From Mycolicibacterium iranicum (GTDB lineage Bacteria > Actinomycetota > Actinomycetes > Mycobacteriales > Mycobacteriaceae), in assembly GCF_002101705.1 (NCBI RefSeq), contig NZ_LQPC01000047.1:496001-560000 (forward strand): a stretch of DNA of 64,000 nt, read 5' to 3'. Positions 39,297 to 51,638 of this stretch are shown here, one piece after another. The position numbers and the translations under genes were made by a program. Every line of letters starts with the position of its first letter. Position 1 is the first letter of the stretch. The notes under the pieces are model-generated. The model did no database searches, was not told the origin of the DNA, and saw only the letters and a list, made by a program, of their open reading frames with translations.

Positions 39297-40420
39297 CTAC
39301 ACACAAAGCCGTCCTGGTTCTGGAAGACGGCCGCGTCTTCACCGGCACACCGTTCGGCGCAGTCGGTCAGACCTTGGGCGAGGCCGTGTTCTCGACGGGC
39401 ATGTCGGGATACCAGGAGACGCTGACCGACCCCAGCTACCACCGGCAGATTGTCGTCGCAACCGCGCCGCAGATCGGTAACACCGGGTGGAACCTTGAGG
39501 ACGGCGAGAGCCGCGGCGACAAGATCTGGGTCGCCGGGTACGCGGTCCGCGATCCGTCTCCGCGGGCCTCGAACTGGCGGGCCACCACCACCCTCGACGA
39601 CGAACTCCAACGTCAGGGAATCGTCGGTATCGCGGGCATCGACACCAGGGCGGTGGTGCGTCACCTGCGCAGCCTCGGTTCCATGAAAGCCGGCGTGTTC
39701 AGCGGGCCCGCTGCCGAGTCGCCCGTCGACGAACTGGTGGCCCGAGTCCGTGCCCAGGAGTCGATGCTCGGCGCCGACCTGGCCGGCGAGGTCAGCACCG
39801 ACGCGGACTACATCGTGGAACCCGAAGGGCAGCACAGGTTCACCGTCGCCGCACTGGACCTCGGCATCAAGACCAACACGCCGCGAAACTTCACCAGGCG
39901 CGGTGTGCGCAGCGTGGTGCTGCCGTCGTCAACGACCTTCGACCAGATCGCCGACCTCAAACCCGACGGTGTATTCCTGTCCAACGGGCCAGGCGACCCG
40001 GCCGCCGCGGATCACATTGTGGCGGTGACCCGTGAGGTGCTCGGTGCCGGCATCCCGCTGTTCGGCATCTGCTTCGGCAATCAGATCCTGGGCCGTGCTA
40101 TGGGTTTGTCGACGTACAAGATGGTCTTCGGGCACCGCGGCATCAACATCCCGGTCATGGACCACGCGACCGGACGGGTGGCGATCACCGCGCAGAATCA
40201 CGGGTTCGCCCTCGAGGGAGAGGCCGGTCAGACGTTCGACACCGAATTCGGCCAGGCCGAAGTCAGCCACACCTGCGCCAACGACGGTGTGGTGGAAGGT
40301 GTTCGGCTGTCCAACGGTCGCGCCTTCTCAGTGCAGTACCACCCCGAGGCGGCCGCGGGACCGCGCGACGCCGAGTATCTGTTCGACCAGTTCGTGGATC
40401 TGATGGCGGACGGCAAATGA
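39293..40420 (+). CDS. carA: Carbamoyl-phosphate synthase small (glutaminase) subunit
   Basis: A 375-residue class I glutamine amidotransferase. The nucleophile cysteine is in LFGICFGNQILG, and the His-Glu pair is in SVQYHPEAAAGP near the C-terminus. The N-terminal half is the CarA-specific domain (FSTGMSGYQETLTDPSY). It supplies ammonia to CarB. ATG 39293 overlaps the preceding gene's stop. It is separated from carB by 101 bp, unusual in an otherwise overlapped operon. Confidence 0.97.
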   Translation: MTTHKAVLVLEDGRVFTGTPFGAVGQTLGEAVFSTGMSGYQETLTDPSYHRQIVVATAPQIGNTGWNLEDGESRGDKIWVAGYAVRDPSPRASNWRATTTLDDELQRQGIVGIAGIDTRAVVRHLRSLGSMKAGVFSGPAAESPVDELVARVRAQESMLGADLAGEVSTDADYIVEPEGQHRFTVAALDLGIKTNTPRNFTRRGVRSVVLPSSTTFDQIADLKPDGVFLSNGPGDPAAADHIVAVTREVLGAGIPLFGICFGNQILGRAMGLSTYKMVFGHRGINIPVMDHATGRVAITAQNHGFALEGEAGQTFDTEFGQAEVSHTCANDGVVEGVRLSNGRAFSVQYHPEAAAGPRDAEYLFDQFVDLMADGK

Positions 40421-40521
40421 CAGTGGGAGCACAGCCGTCGCGCGTGAGGGTGCGCATTTGTACAAACTTCCGCGGAGTGTCGTGTGCAGACACGCGCGCT
40501 CGCGGTGAAAGGGGACAGTAG
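40421..40521 (+). other. carA-carB intergenic spacer
   Basis: This 101-bp gap breaks a series of start/stop overlaps. It contains a weak stem (GTGTC...GACAC near 40477-40493) and AAAGGGGACAG as ribosome binding site before ATG 40522. No promoter with good boxes was seen, but an internal promoter or RNA control element for carB cannot be excluded. Confidence 0.4.
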
Positions 40522-43860
<3,339 letters not shown>

Positions 43861-43862
43861 CC

Positions 43863-44675
43863 GTGAACGGGTTCGGTGACCGCCTGACCGCTGCGATCGC
43901 GTCGCGCGGTCCGCTGTGCCTAGGCATCGACCCGCACCCCGAACTGCTGCGCGCGTGGGGTCTCGGCGTGGACGCCGAAGGCCTGGCGAGGTTCAGCGAC
44001 ATCTGTGTGCAGGCGTTCGGCGGCTTCGCGGTGGTGAAGCCCCAGGTGGCGTTCTTCGAGGCATACGGATCGGCGGGCTATGCGGTGCTGGAGAACACCA
44101 TCGCCGCTCTGCGCGACGCGGGCGTGCTGGTGCTGGCCGACGCCAAACGTGGTGACATCGGCTCGACGATGGCGGCGTACGCCGCCGCGTGGGCAGGGGA
44201 GTCCCCGCTGACGTCCGACGCCGTGACGGCCTCGCCCTATCTGGGCTTCGGATCGCTGCAGCCGCTGCTCGACGTCGCCCTCGCACACGGTCGCGGTGTC
44301 TTCGTGCTCGCGGCGACGTCGAACCCCGAGGGGGCGTCCGTCCAGCGCGCCGACGCACAGGGCCGCACGGTCGCCCAGTCGATCGTCGACGCCGCCGCCG
44401 CCGTCAACGGTTCCGGCGGTCCCGGTTCGGTCGGTGTGGTCGTCGGGGCGACGCTGACCTCTCCTCCCGACGTCAGCGCGCTGAACGGCCCGGTTCTCGT
44501 GCCCGGGGTCGGCGCCCAGGGTGGCCGTCCCGAGGCGCTGGCAGGCCTCGGAGGGGCCAAAGCCGGGCAACTGCTGCCCGCCGTCTCACGCGAGGTGTTG
44601 CGTGCGGGTCCGGACATCTCAGCGCTGCGAGACGCCGCCGCGCGGATGCGAGACACCGTCGCGTACCTCGCCTGA
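43863..44675 (+). CDS. pyrF: Orotidine-5'-phosphate decarboxylase (type 2)
   Basis: A 270-residue OMP decarboxylase of the group 2 type found in mycobacteria. The active-site motif [15 protein letters not shown] is near residue 95, with [12 protein letters not shown] near the N-terminus and GVVVGATL later. It makes UMP, the last step of the pathway. GTG 43863 begins 2 bp after carB. It is the last pyr gene here; the M. tuberculosis PE15/PPE20 pair that follows pyrF is absent. Confidence 0.96.
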   Translation: MNGFGDRLTAAIASRGPLCLGIDPHPELLRAWGLGVDAEGLARFSDICVQAFGGFAVVKPQVAFFEAYGSAGYAVLENTIAALRDAGVLVLADAKRGDIGSTMAAYAAAWAGESPLTSDAVTASPYLGFGSLQPLLDVALAHGRGVFVLAATSNPEGASVQRADAQGRTVAQSIVDAAAAVNGSGGPGSVGVVVGATLTSPPDVSALNGPVLVPGVGAQGGRPEALAGLGGAKAGQLLPAVSREVLRAGPDISALRDAAARMRDTVAYLA

Positions 44676-45067
44676 GCTGCCTTCGTTACCGGGCCGTGGC
44701 CGAACCGCGACACGCCCGACACGCTTGACCAGGGAAAATTCTCAGGCCGCCGGACACTTGTCGCCCGCCGTGCGGGAAGGCGGCGCCGACCGCCATTGCG
44801 CCCACACCGCTGATCCTGCACGAAAACCCACGATAACCAGGTAGTTTGCCGCGGGCCTGAGTTGCTGGGCGCACCCCGCTGTTTCGCCGGTCCCGCCGTG
44901 CCGTGACAGGCCAGCCCGGCCTACACGCTGGGCTTTTGACCCGGCAACCCGGGGGTGGGGTTAGCTTTCGTCAGCGTGCGTGGGTACGGTCGTCCACGCT
45001 GGCTGGTTATGGTTCCGCCACTACCAGCCGAGACAAATCAGTAATGGTGACGAAGACGGAGGAACCC
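44676..45067 (+). promoter_or_regulatory. 392-bp non-coding region carrying the mihF promoter
   Basis: No gene is supported here. A reading frame in line with mihF is open from 44903, but its first 55 residues have no family similarity. Possible promoter parts are TTGACC at 44936-44941 and the boxes TAGCTT (44962-44967) and TATGGT (45008-45013); none forms a pair with ideal spacing. GGAGG at 45058-45062 is the ribosome binding site for GTG 45068. The long leader fits a highly expressed nucleoid-protein gene. Confidence 0.45.
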
Positions 45068-45385
45068 GTGGCCCTTCCCCAGTTGACCGACGAACAGCGC
45101 GCGGCAGCGTTGGAGAAGGCTGCTGCCGCGCGGCGAGCGCGAGCCGAGCTCAAAGACCGGCTCAAGCGCGGCGGCACCAACCTCAAGCAGGTGCTCAAGG
45201 ACGCCGAGACCGACGAGGTCTTGGGCAAGATGAAGGTTTCCGCACTCCTGGAGGCTCTGCCGAAGGTCGGCAAGGTCAAGGCGCAGGAAATCATGACCGA
45301 GCTCGAGATCGCCCCGACCCGCCGCCTGCGCGGCCTGGGTGATCGTCAGCGCAAGGCCCTGCTGGAAAAGTTCGACTTCTCGTAA
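45068..45385 (+). CDS. mihF: Mycobacterial integration host factor
   Basis: A 105-residue basic protein nearly identical in pattern to M. smegmatis mIHF. It starts [17 protein letters not shown]; a long helix ([16 protein letters not shown]) is followed by an H2TH-like domain with [17 protein letters not shown] and a basic [18 protein letters not shown] end. It bends DNA, compacts the nucleoid and supports phage L5 integration. GTG 45068 with GGAGG five bases upstream gives the 105-residue form; longer starts upstream are probably artefacts. gmk begins 10 bp later. Confidence 0.96.
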   Translation: MALPQLTDEQRAAALEKAAAARRARAELKDRLKRGGTNLKQVLKDAETDEVLGKMKVSALLEALPKVGKVKAQEIMTELEIAPTRRLRGLGDRQRKALLEKFDFS

Positions 45386-45395
45386 AGGGAGGTCA

Positions 45396-46007
45396 GTGAG
45401 CGAAGGCGGAGGGCCGGACGACGCGTCCAGGGCCGCGGTCCTGGTGTTGTCCGGCCCGTCTGCCGTCGGGAAGTCCACTGTCGTCCGTTGTGTGCGGGAG
45501 CGTGTCGCCGACCTGTACTTCAGCGTGTCGGTGACGACGCGCGCGCCGCGCCCCGGCGAGGTCGACGGAGTGGACTACAGCTTCGTGACGGCAGAGCAGT
45601 TTCAGCAGCTCATCGATGACGACGCCCTGCTCGAATGGGCGGAGATCCACGGTGGGCTGCACCGCTCGGGGACTCCCGCCGCACCCGTTCGTGCGGCGAC
45701 GGCGTCCGGACGCCCGGTGCTGATCGAGGTGGACCTCGCCGGCGCGCGAGCGGTCAAGCAGGCGATGCCCGACGCCACCACGGTCTTTCTCGCCCCGCCC
45801 AATTGGGAGGCGCTGGAGAGCCGCTTGGTCGGCCGCGGGACCGAGACGCCCGAGGCGATGGCCCGGCGGTTGCAGACGGCAAAGGCCGAACTGGCCGCCC
45901 AGGGCGACTTCGACGTGGTGGTCGTCAACAGTCAATTGGAGTCTGCCTGCGCAGAATTGGTAGCCTTGCTGGTGGCCCACGCGCCGGTACGGCGCGATCA
46001 GCCCTAA
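45396..46007 (+). CDS. gmk: Guanylate kinase
   Basis: A 203-residue GMP kinase. The P-loop is [13 protein letters not shown] (about residues 18-30), the GMP-binding residues are in [22 protein letters not shown], and the lid helix carries [17 protein letters not shown]. It converts GMP to GDP. GTG 45396 follows GGGAGG. The loop after [11 protein letters not shown] is altered ([10 protein letters not shown] where most relatives have a YGT sequence), as in other mycobacteria. rpoZ follows after 30 bp. Confidence 0.95.
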   Translation: MSEGGGPDDASRAAVLVLSGPSAVGKSTVVRCVRERVADLYFSVSVTTRAPRPGEVDGVDYSFVTAEQFQQLIDDDALLEWAEIHGGLHRSGTPAAPVRAATASGRPVLIEVDLAGARAVKQAMPDATTVFLAPPNWEALESRLVGRGTETPEAMARRLQTAKAELAAQGDFDVVVVNSQLESACAELVALLVAHAPVRRDQP

Positions 46008-46037
46008 TATCCAGAACTTTTTCAGGAGAATTTCTAC

Positions 46038-46346
46038 GTGAGCACCCCCGATACGCGGCTCGCCGCGGTGGACATCGATCCGTCCGCCGCCAGCGCCTAC
46101 GACACGCCGCTGGGCATCACCAACCCGCCCATCGACGAGTTGCTGGACCGCGCGTCGAGCAAGTATGCGCTGGTCATCTACGCCGCCAAGCGTGCTCGCC
46201 AGATCAACGACTACTACAACCAGCTCGGCGACGGCATCCTCGAATACGTCGGACCGCTGGTCGAGCCGGGTCTGCAGGAGAAGCCGCTCTCGATCGCCAT
46301 GCGTGAGATCCACGGCGACCTCCTCGAACACACCGAGGGCGAGTAA
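46038..46346 (+). CDS. rpoZ: RNA polymerase omega subunit
   Basis: A 102-residue omega subunit. The conserved core is [29 protein letters not shown] (residues 30-58), with a C-terminal part containing [15 protein letters not shown]. It helps assemble the beta' subunit. GTG 46038 follows CAGGAG. It sits between gmk and coaBC, the usual actinobacterial order. Confidence 0.96.
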   Translation: MSTPDTRLAAVDIDPSAASAYDTPLGITNPPIDELLDRASSKYALVIYAAKRARQINDYYNQLGDGILEYVGPLVEPGLQEKPLSIAMREIHGDLLEHTEGE

Positions 46347-46361
46347 CCGGCGGGCCAGGGG

Positions 46362-47609
46362 GTGGCTGCCAAGCGGATCATCGTCGGCGTCGCCGGCGGA
46401 ATCGCCGCCTACAAGGCGGCGACCGTCGTCCGTCAGCTCACCGAGGCCGGACACTCCGTCCGAGTCGTCCCGACCGAATCCGCTCTCAAATTCGTCGGTG
46501 CCGCGACGTTCGAGGCGCTCTCCGGAAACCCGGTGCACACCGGGGTTTTCGAGGATGTCCACGAGGTCCCGCACGTTCGCATCGGCCAAGCCGCCGACCT
46601 CGTCGTCGTGGCCCCCGCCACCGCAGACCTGCTCGCTCGCGCCGCGAGCGGCCGTGCCGACGACCTCTTGACCGCCACGTTGCTGACCGCCCGATGTCCG
46701 GTGCTGTACGCGCCGGCCATGCACACCGAGATGTGGCTGCATCCCGCGACCGTCGAGAACGTCGCGACGCTGCGCCGGCGCGGGGCGATCGTGATGGAGC
46801 CCGCCTCGGGCCGGCTGACGGGCGCCGACACCGGACCGGGCCGCCTGCCCGAAGCCGAAGAGATCACCACGCTGTCTCAGCTGCTGCTCGCGCGCGGCGA
46901 CGCGTTGCCGTACGACCTCGCCGGAGTCAAGGTGCTGGTGACCGCGGGCGGAACCCGCGAACCGATCGACCCCGTGCGCTTCATCGGCAACCGCAGCTCG
47001 GGAAAGCAGGGCTATGCGATGGCCCGCGTGATGGCCCAGCGCGGCGCGGAGGTGACGCTGATCGCCGGTAACACCGCAGGCCTGATCGATCCGGCGGGAG
47101 TGCACGTCACCCATGTCGGTTCGGCTGCGCAGCTCAAAGACGCCGTATCCAAACATGCGCCGGACGCGAACGTTCTGGTGATGGCCGCCGCCGTTGCTGA
47201 TTTCCGGCCTGCACATCCGGCCACGAGCAAGATCAAGAAGGGGCCCGCCAGCGAAGGCGAGCCGACGATCGAACTCGTCCGCAACGACGATGTCCTCGCC
47301 GGCGCGGTCCGCGCCCGTCAGGACGGCCAGCTCCCGAACATGGCGGCCATCGTCGGGTTCGCAGCAGAGACCGGCGACGCCAACGGCGACGTCCTGTTCC
47401 ACGCCAGGGCGAAGCTGAAGCGCAAAGGATGCGATCTGCTGGTGGTCAACGCCGTGGGCGAGAACCGGGCATTCGAAGTCGACCACAACGACGGGTGGCT
47501 GTTGTCGGCCGACGGGGCAGAGGCCGCGTTGGAACACGGGTCGAAGACCGTGATCGCGAGCCGTATTGTGGACGCGATCGTGGCTTTCCTGCACACCGGT
47601 GCAAGGTAG
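46362..47609 (+). CDS. coaBC: Bifunctional phosphopantothenoylcysteine decarboxylase/ligase
   Basis: A 415-residue fused enzyme of coenzyme A synthesis. The N-terminal CoaC flavoprotein domain (residues 1-185) has VGVAGGIAAYKAA, the active-site loop PAMHTEMWLHPAT and the RIGQAADLVVVAPATADLL FMN region. The C-terminal CoaB ligase domain has TAGGTREPIDPVRFIGNRSSG, AAAVADFRP and the lysine-rich KLKRKGCDLLVVNAV segment. GTG 46362 is the start, 15 bp after rpoZ. Also called dfp. Confidence 0.96.
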   Translation: MAAKRIIVGVAGGIAAYKAATVVRQLTEAGHSVRVVPTESALKFVGAATFEALSGNPVHTGVFEDVHEVPHVRIGQAADLVVVAPATADLLARAASGRADDLLTATLLTARCPVLYAPAMHTEMWLHPATVENVATLRRRGAIVMEPASGRLTGADTGPGRLPEAEEITTLSQLLLARGDALPYDLAGVKVLVTAGGTREPIDPVRFIGNRSSGKQGYAMARVMAQRGAEVTLIAGNTAGLIDPAGVHVTHVGSAAQLKDAVSKHAPDANVLVMAAAVADFRPAHPATSKIKKGPASEGEPTIELVRNDDVLAGAVRARQDGQLPNMAAIVGFAAETGDANGDVLFHARAKLKRKGCDLLVVNAVGENRAFEVDHNDGWLLSADGAEAALEHGSKTVIASRIVDAIVAFLHTGAR

Positions 47610-47712
47610 GCGACGAGCACACATCGTCAGCATGCGCGTAAGGGTTGCGCGCAGCGGGGGGACACGCTTGGGTGCTAAAGGCGCCGGAGTCTCGTGCCAT
47701 CGCGACAGGTAT

Positions 47713-47745
47713 AGGTTGACTGACACGTATCAGTTGACTGACTAA
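47713..47745 (+). promoter_or_regulatory. Palindrome and direct repeats upstream of metK
   Basis: The 171-bp gap before metK contains ACTGACACGTATCAGT (47719-47734), a 16-bp palindrome with one mismatched pair. Overlapping it are two direct copies of GTTGACTGAC at 47715-47724 and 47733-47742, 18 bp apart. TAGGTT at 47713-47718 is a possible -10 box, which would place the element over the transcription start. This is the layout of a repressor operator, perhaps of TetR type, but the protein is not encoded next to it. No SAM riboswitch was recognised in the leader. Confidence 0.5.
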
Positions 47746-47780
47746 CTATCTCAGGCGTGCTTGAGTGAAAGGGATCGAAC

Positions 47781-48989
47781 GTGAGTGAAGCTCGGCTGTT
47801 TACCAGTGAGTCGGTGACCGAAGGGCACCCCGACAAGATCTGTGACGCCATCAGCGACTCGGTGCTGGACGCTCTGCTCGCCGGCGACCCGAAGTCGCGC
47901 GTGGCCGTCGAAACTCTGGTGACCACCGGCCAGGTGCATGTTGTGGGCGAGGTGACCACCACGGCCAAGGAGGCGTTCGCCGACATCACCAACACCGTTC
48001 GGGCCCGGGTCCTCGACATCGGCTACGACCACTCCGACAAGGGCTTCGACGGCCTCACCTGCGGCGTGAACATCGGCATCGGTGCGCAGTCGCCCGACAT
48101 CGCGCAGGGCGTCGACACCGCCCACGAGACGCGCGTCGAGGGTGCAGGCGATCCGCTCGACGCCCAGGGCGCGGGCGACCAGGGCTTGATGTTCGGCTAC
48201 GCCATCGCCGACACCCCCGAGCTGATGCCGCTGCCGATCGCGCTGGCGCATCGGTTGTCGCGCAAGCTCACCGAGGTCCGCAAGAACGGCACCCTCGACT
48301 ATCTGCGTCCCGACGGCAAGACCCAGGTGACGGTGCAGTACGACGGCACCACCCCGGTACGCCTCGACACCGTCGTCCTGTCGACCCAGCATGCCGACGG
48401 CGTCGATCTGGACAGCCAGCTGACCCCGGAGATCAAGCAGCATGTCATCGACGCTGTGCTCACCGAACTGGCTCACGACACCCTCGACACCTCGGCGCCG
48501 CGCATCCTGGTCAACCCGACCGGCAAGTTCGTGCTCGGCGGGCCGATGGGCGACGCAGGCCTGACCGGCCGCAAGATCATCGTCGACACCTACGGCGGGT
48601 GGGCCCGTCACGGCGGCGGCGCGTTCTCCGGTAAAGATCCGTCGAAGGTCGACCGGTCCGCCGCGTACGCGATGCGCTGGGTGGCCAAGAACGTCGTCGC
48701 AGCCGGCCTGGCCCAGCGCGTCGAGGTCCAGGTCGCCTACGCCATCGGCAAGGCGGCCCCGGTCGGTCTGTTCGTCGAGACGTTCGGTTCGGAGACCGTG
48801 GATCCGGTCAAGATCGAGAAGGCGATCGGCGAGGTGTTCGACCTGCGTCCCGGCGCGATCATCCGCGACCTGGATCTGCTGCGCCCGATCTACGCGCCCA
48901 CGGCCGCCTACGGTCACTTCGGCCGCACCGACATCGAACTGCCCTGGGAGCAGCTCGACAAGGTCGACGATCTGAAGTCCGCGGTCTAG
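47781..48989 (+). CDS. metK: S-adenosylmethionine synthetase
   Basis: A 402-residue MetK of standard length. [17 protein letters not shown] (methionine and Mg/ATP binding) is near residue 10, [12 protein letters not shown] is near 130, the P-loop-like [18 protein letters not shown] is near 275, and the C-terminal half has [15 protein letters not shown]. It makes SAM from methionine and ATP. GTG 47781 follows AAAGGGA at 13-7 nt. It ends the mihF-gmk-rpoZ-coaBC run but has its own upstream region. Confidence 0.98.
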   Translation: MSEARLFTSESVTEGHPDKICDAISDSVLDALLAGDPKSRVAVETLVTTGQVHVVGEVTTTAKEAFADITNTVRARVLDIGYDHSDKGFDGLTCGVNIGIGAQSPDIAQGVDTAHETRVEGAGDPLDAQGAGDQGLMFGYAIADTPELMPLPIALAHRLSRKLTEVRKNGTLDYLRPDGKTQVTVQYDGTTPVRLDTVVLSTQHADGVDLDSQLTPEIKQHVIDAVLTELAHDTLDTSAPRILVNPTGKFVLGGPMGDAGLTGRKIIVDTYGGWARHGGGAFSGKDPSKVDRSAAYAMRWVAKNVVAAGLAQRVEVQVAYAIGKAAPVGLFVETFGSETVDPVKIEKAIGEVFDLRPGAIIRDLDLLRPIYAPTAAYGHFGRTDIELPWEQLDKVDDLKSAV

Positions 48990-49004
48990 ACGCTTACCTC
49001 GGAT

Positions 49005-49034
49005 GCCCCGTGGCCTTGCCCGCCACGGGGCTTT
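49005..49034. terminator. Hairpin terminator between metK and the convergent monooxygenase gene
   Basis: GCCCCGTGG (49005-49013) pairs perfectly with CCACGGGGC (49023-49031) across a nine-base loop and is followed by TTT. It lies 16 nt after the metK stop and 20 nt past the convergent gene's stop, so it can stop transcription from both sides. Confidence 0.8.
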
Positions 49035-49053
49035 CGCGTCTATAGATGCGTCC

Positions 49054-50544
49054 CTAGGACGCGAACGTGTAGTCGTCGATCGGGAACCGGCGACTACGCC
49101 ACAGGGCTTCGATCGTGCTGGCCGGACGCAGCGGAACATCGCCGTTCTTGTCGAAGTAATAGCTGTTGGCCAGCCGGCAGCTGTCCTGCCAGAAGATCTG
49201 CCGATGCCGCTTGCGCATCATCTCCGCGAAATACCGGTCGTTGGCTTCCCGGCGCACCTCGACGCGGAGGGCGCCGCGACCCCTGGCCGCTTCCAGGCAA
49301 CGCACGATGTGGCCGGTCTGGGCTTCGATGAGCGCGAAGTATGACGACCCGACATACCCGTAGGGCCCGAACACCGTGAAGAAGTTCGGGAAGCCCGGCA
49401 CGCTCACGCCTTCGTAGGCCTGCATCCGATTCTCGTCCCAGAACCGGGCGAGCGAATTCCCGCCCGATCCGATCACCGAAAATGTCGGCACGTTCGCTGT
49501 GTCAAGCACTTTGAACCCCGTCGCGAGGATCAGCACATCGACGTCGCGCAGGGCGCCGTCATCGGTGGCGACCCCGGAGCCGGTGATCTTGTCGATCGGC
49601 TCGGTGACCAGTTCGACGTTGTCGCGATTGAACGTCGACAGGTAGGTGTTGTGAAACCCGGGCCGCTTGCAGCCGACCGCGTAGCGGGGCGTGAGCTTGT
49701 CGCGGACCTCCGGATCTTCGACCTGCTTGCGCAGGTACGCCTCGCCGAGTGAGCCCATTCGCTTGGCCATCGGGTTGACCGTGAAGTACTGCGCGGCAAG
49801 GGTGAATGTCAGCTCGACATAGGCCTGGCTGACGACGCGCTGCAACGTCTGACCGAACGGCAGCCGCATCATCGTCCTGGCTGCCTTCGACAGCGGCACG
49901 TCGAACTTCGGGAAGCACCAGATCGGGGTGCGCTGAAACACACTCAGCTGCTTGACAATCGGCGCGATCTCGGGGATCACCTGAACCGCCGATGCGCCGG
50001 TGCCGATGATCGCGACGCGTTTACCGGTCAGATCCTGCTCGTGGTCCCAGCGTGCCGTGTGCATGGTGACGCCGGCGAACGAGTCGACGCCCGGGATGTC
50101 GGGCAGATTCGGGACGGTCAGTGCGCCACTGGCATTGACCAGGAACCGCGCGGTCACCTCGGTGGTGGTGCCGCCAGATTCCAGCGCGATGCGCCAGATC
50201 CCTTCGGCGTCATCGAATTCGGCGGTGCGGACCTTCGTCGAGAATCTGATCCTGGGCCGCAGGCCGTACTTGTCGACGCAGTGCGCCGCATAAGCCTTGA
50301 GCTCATGGCCCGGCGCATAGGTGCGCGACCAGGCGGTGCTCTTCTCGAACGAGAACTGATAGGAGAACGACGGGATGTCCACCGCGATCCCGGGGTAGGT
50401 GTTCCAGTACCACGTGCCGCCGGCTTCCTCACCCGCCTCGATGACCAGGTAGTCGGGCATCCCTGCACGGTCGAGCTGGATCGCGGTCCCGATCCCCGAG
50501 AATCCGGCACCGACGATCACCGTTTCGTGATCAGGCACAGTCAT
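49054..50544 (-). CDS. Flavin-containing (Baeyer-Villiger-type) monooxygenase
   Basis: A 496-residue FAD/NADPH monooxygenase. The first Rossmann motif is VGAGFSGIGTA (residues 11-21), the Baeyer-Villiger fingerprint FAGVTMHTARW fits FxGxxxHTxxW, and the NADPH motif is AIIGTGASAVQ shortly after. The C-terminal ATGFKVLD is the conserved ATG motif. It would insert one oxygen atom into a ketone or oxidise a heteroatom; the substrate is unknown. Its position after metK on the opposite strand matches Rv1393c. The esterase gene 66 bp upstream on the same strand is a plausible partner, cleaving esters made by the monooxygenase. Confidence 0.9.
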   Translation of the reverse strand: MTVPDHETVIVGAGFSGIGTAIQLDRAGMPDYLVIEAGEEAGGTWYWNTYPGIAVDIPSFSYQFSFEKSTAWSRTYAPGHELKAYAAHCVDKYGLRPRIRFSTKVRTAEFDDAEGIWRIALESGGTTTEVTARFLVNASGALTVPNLPDIPGVDSFAGVTMHTARWDHEQDLTGKRVAIIGTGASAVQVIPEIAPIVKQLSVFQRTPIWCFPKFDVPLSKAARTMMRLPFGQTLQRVVSQAYVELTFTLAAQYFTVNPMAKRMGSLGEAYLRKQVEDPEVRDKLTPRYAVGCKRPGFHNTYLSTFNRDNVELVTEPIDKITGSGVATDDGALRDVDVLILATGFKVLDTANVPTFSVIGSGGNSLARFWDENRMQAYEGVSVPGFPNFFTVFGPYGYVGSSYFALIEAQTGHIVRCLEAARGRGALRVEVRREANDRYFAEMMRKRHRQIFWQDSCRLANSYYFDKNGDVPLRPASTIEALWRSRRFPIDDYTFAS

Positions 50545-50610
50545 GCGACCTCCCCGCGTACGACCATAACGCCACCGGGGCCGGCGTCCGGCGGCTTTGA
50601 CGTCGCGGAA

Positions 50611-51528
50611 TTACGCCAACGCGGCGCGCAGCGCCTGCAGGCCGCGTTCGGTGGCTTCGGTCGCGGCTGGCACGATTCCGGCGTAGCCGAGATAGCCGTG
50701 GACCAGGGTTTCGGCGAGGTGGAGTTCGACCGGCACCCCGGCGGCATCCAGCAGTTCGGCGTAGCGGGCGCCGTCGTCGCGCAGTGGGTCGTGCCCCGCG
50801 ACAGCGATGTAGGCCGGGGGCAGTCCCGCCAGTTCCCCGCGCGCCGGCACCAGCGTGACGGGCGGGTCCGTCAGGTCCAGGTCGCCGACGTACCAACGGC
50901 TGAAGCCCTTGCATGACGCGAGGTCCAGGATCGGCGCGTTGGCGTTCTCGGCGAAGGACGGCAGCGAGGTGTCGAAGGTCGTCGAGGGATACCACAGCAG
51001 CTGGAACCGCAACGGTATCCCGGCGTCGCGGGCCGACTGGGCGACGACGGCAGCGAGATTTCCGCCCGCGGAATCACCGGCGACCGCAATGCGGCTCGCG
51101 TCCACGCCGATCTCCGCCGCGCTCGCCGTCAGCCATTGCGCGGCTGCCCACACGTCCTCGACCGCAGCGGGGAAGGGGTGTTCCGGGGCGAGCCGGTAGT
51201 CGACCGCGATCACGACGGCGTCGGCGCCGGCGGCGTGCATGCGCGCCTGGCCGTCGTAGGTGTCGAGGTCCCCGACGGTCCACCCGCCGCCGTGGATGAA
51301 GACCACTGCTGGCAGCGTCGGCGCGTCCGATGCAGGACGGTAGATGCGCACGGCGAGCGGGCCTCCTGGACCGTCGATGAGGCGGTCCTGCGTTTCGACC
51401 TCGGGAAGGATCGGGCTGCGCGGAAGTTCGTTGAAACGCTGCCGGGCCTGCTCGGGGCCGCCGTCCGTCGTGAGCTGGAACGGAACGACCTCAAGGACCT
51501 GCTGTAGCACGGGATCAAGGGGGGCCAT
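50611..51528 (-). CDS. HSL-family carboxylesterase (NlhH/LipH-like)
   Basis: A 305-residue alpha/beta hydrolase. The oxyanion motif HGGG lies in FIHGGGWTVGDLD, the nucleophile elbow is [10 protein letters not shown], and the acid and histidine are in AGHDPLRDDGARYAE and LVHGYLGY. It resembles NlhH/LipI of M. tuberculosis, which sit in the same neighbourhood. ATG 51528 (MAPLDPVLQQVLE) is preferred over the open frame to 51546. It is followed on the same strand by the monooxygenase gene and is divergent from the TIM-barrel gene. Confidence 0.88.
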   Translation of the reverse strand: MAPLDPVLQQVLEVVPFQLTTDGGPEQARQRFNELPRSPILPEVETQDRLIDGPGGPLAVRIYRPASDAPTLPAVVFIHGGGWTVGDLDTYDGQARMHAAGADAVVIAVDYRLAPEHPFPAAVEDVWAAAQWLTASAAEIGVDASRIAVAGDSAGGNLAAVVAQSARDAGIPLRFQLLWYPSTTFDTSLPSFAENANAPILDLASCKGFSRWYVGDLDLTDPPVTLVPARGELAGLPPAYIAVAGHDPLRDDGARYAELLDAAGVPVELHLAETLVHGYLGYAGIVPAATEATERGLQALRAALA

Positions 51529-51638
51529 GGCACACACCGTACGCACTCCCGCCCTCGCCCCCCAGCCGCCGGACGTAGCCCCCTATGGCGGCGGCGTTTC
51601 CTCGACAATCGACGAATCCGAAGGAAGAGAGGATCGTC

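Noticed and set aside
44903-45067. N-terminal extension of mIHF
   Set aside because: The 55 extra residues lack similarity, and GTG 45068 has a GGAGG site and gives the known 105-residue protein.
47610-47780. SAM riboswitch before metK
   Set aside because: No recognisable SAM-I, SAM-II or SAM-IV core was found; the visible elements are a palindrome and direct repeats better suited to protein binding.
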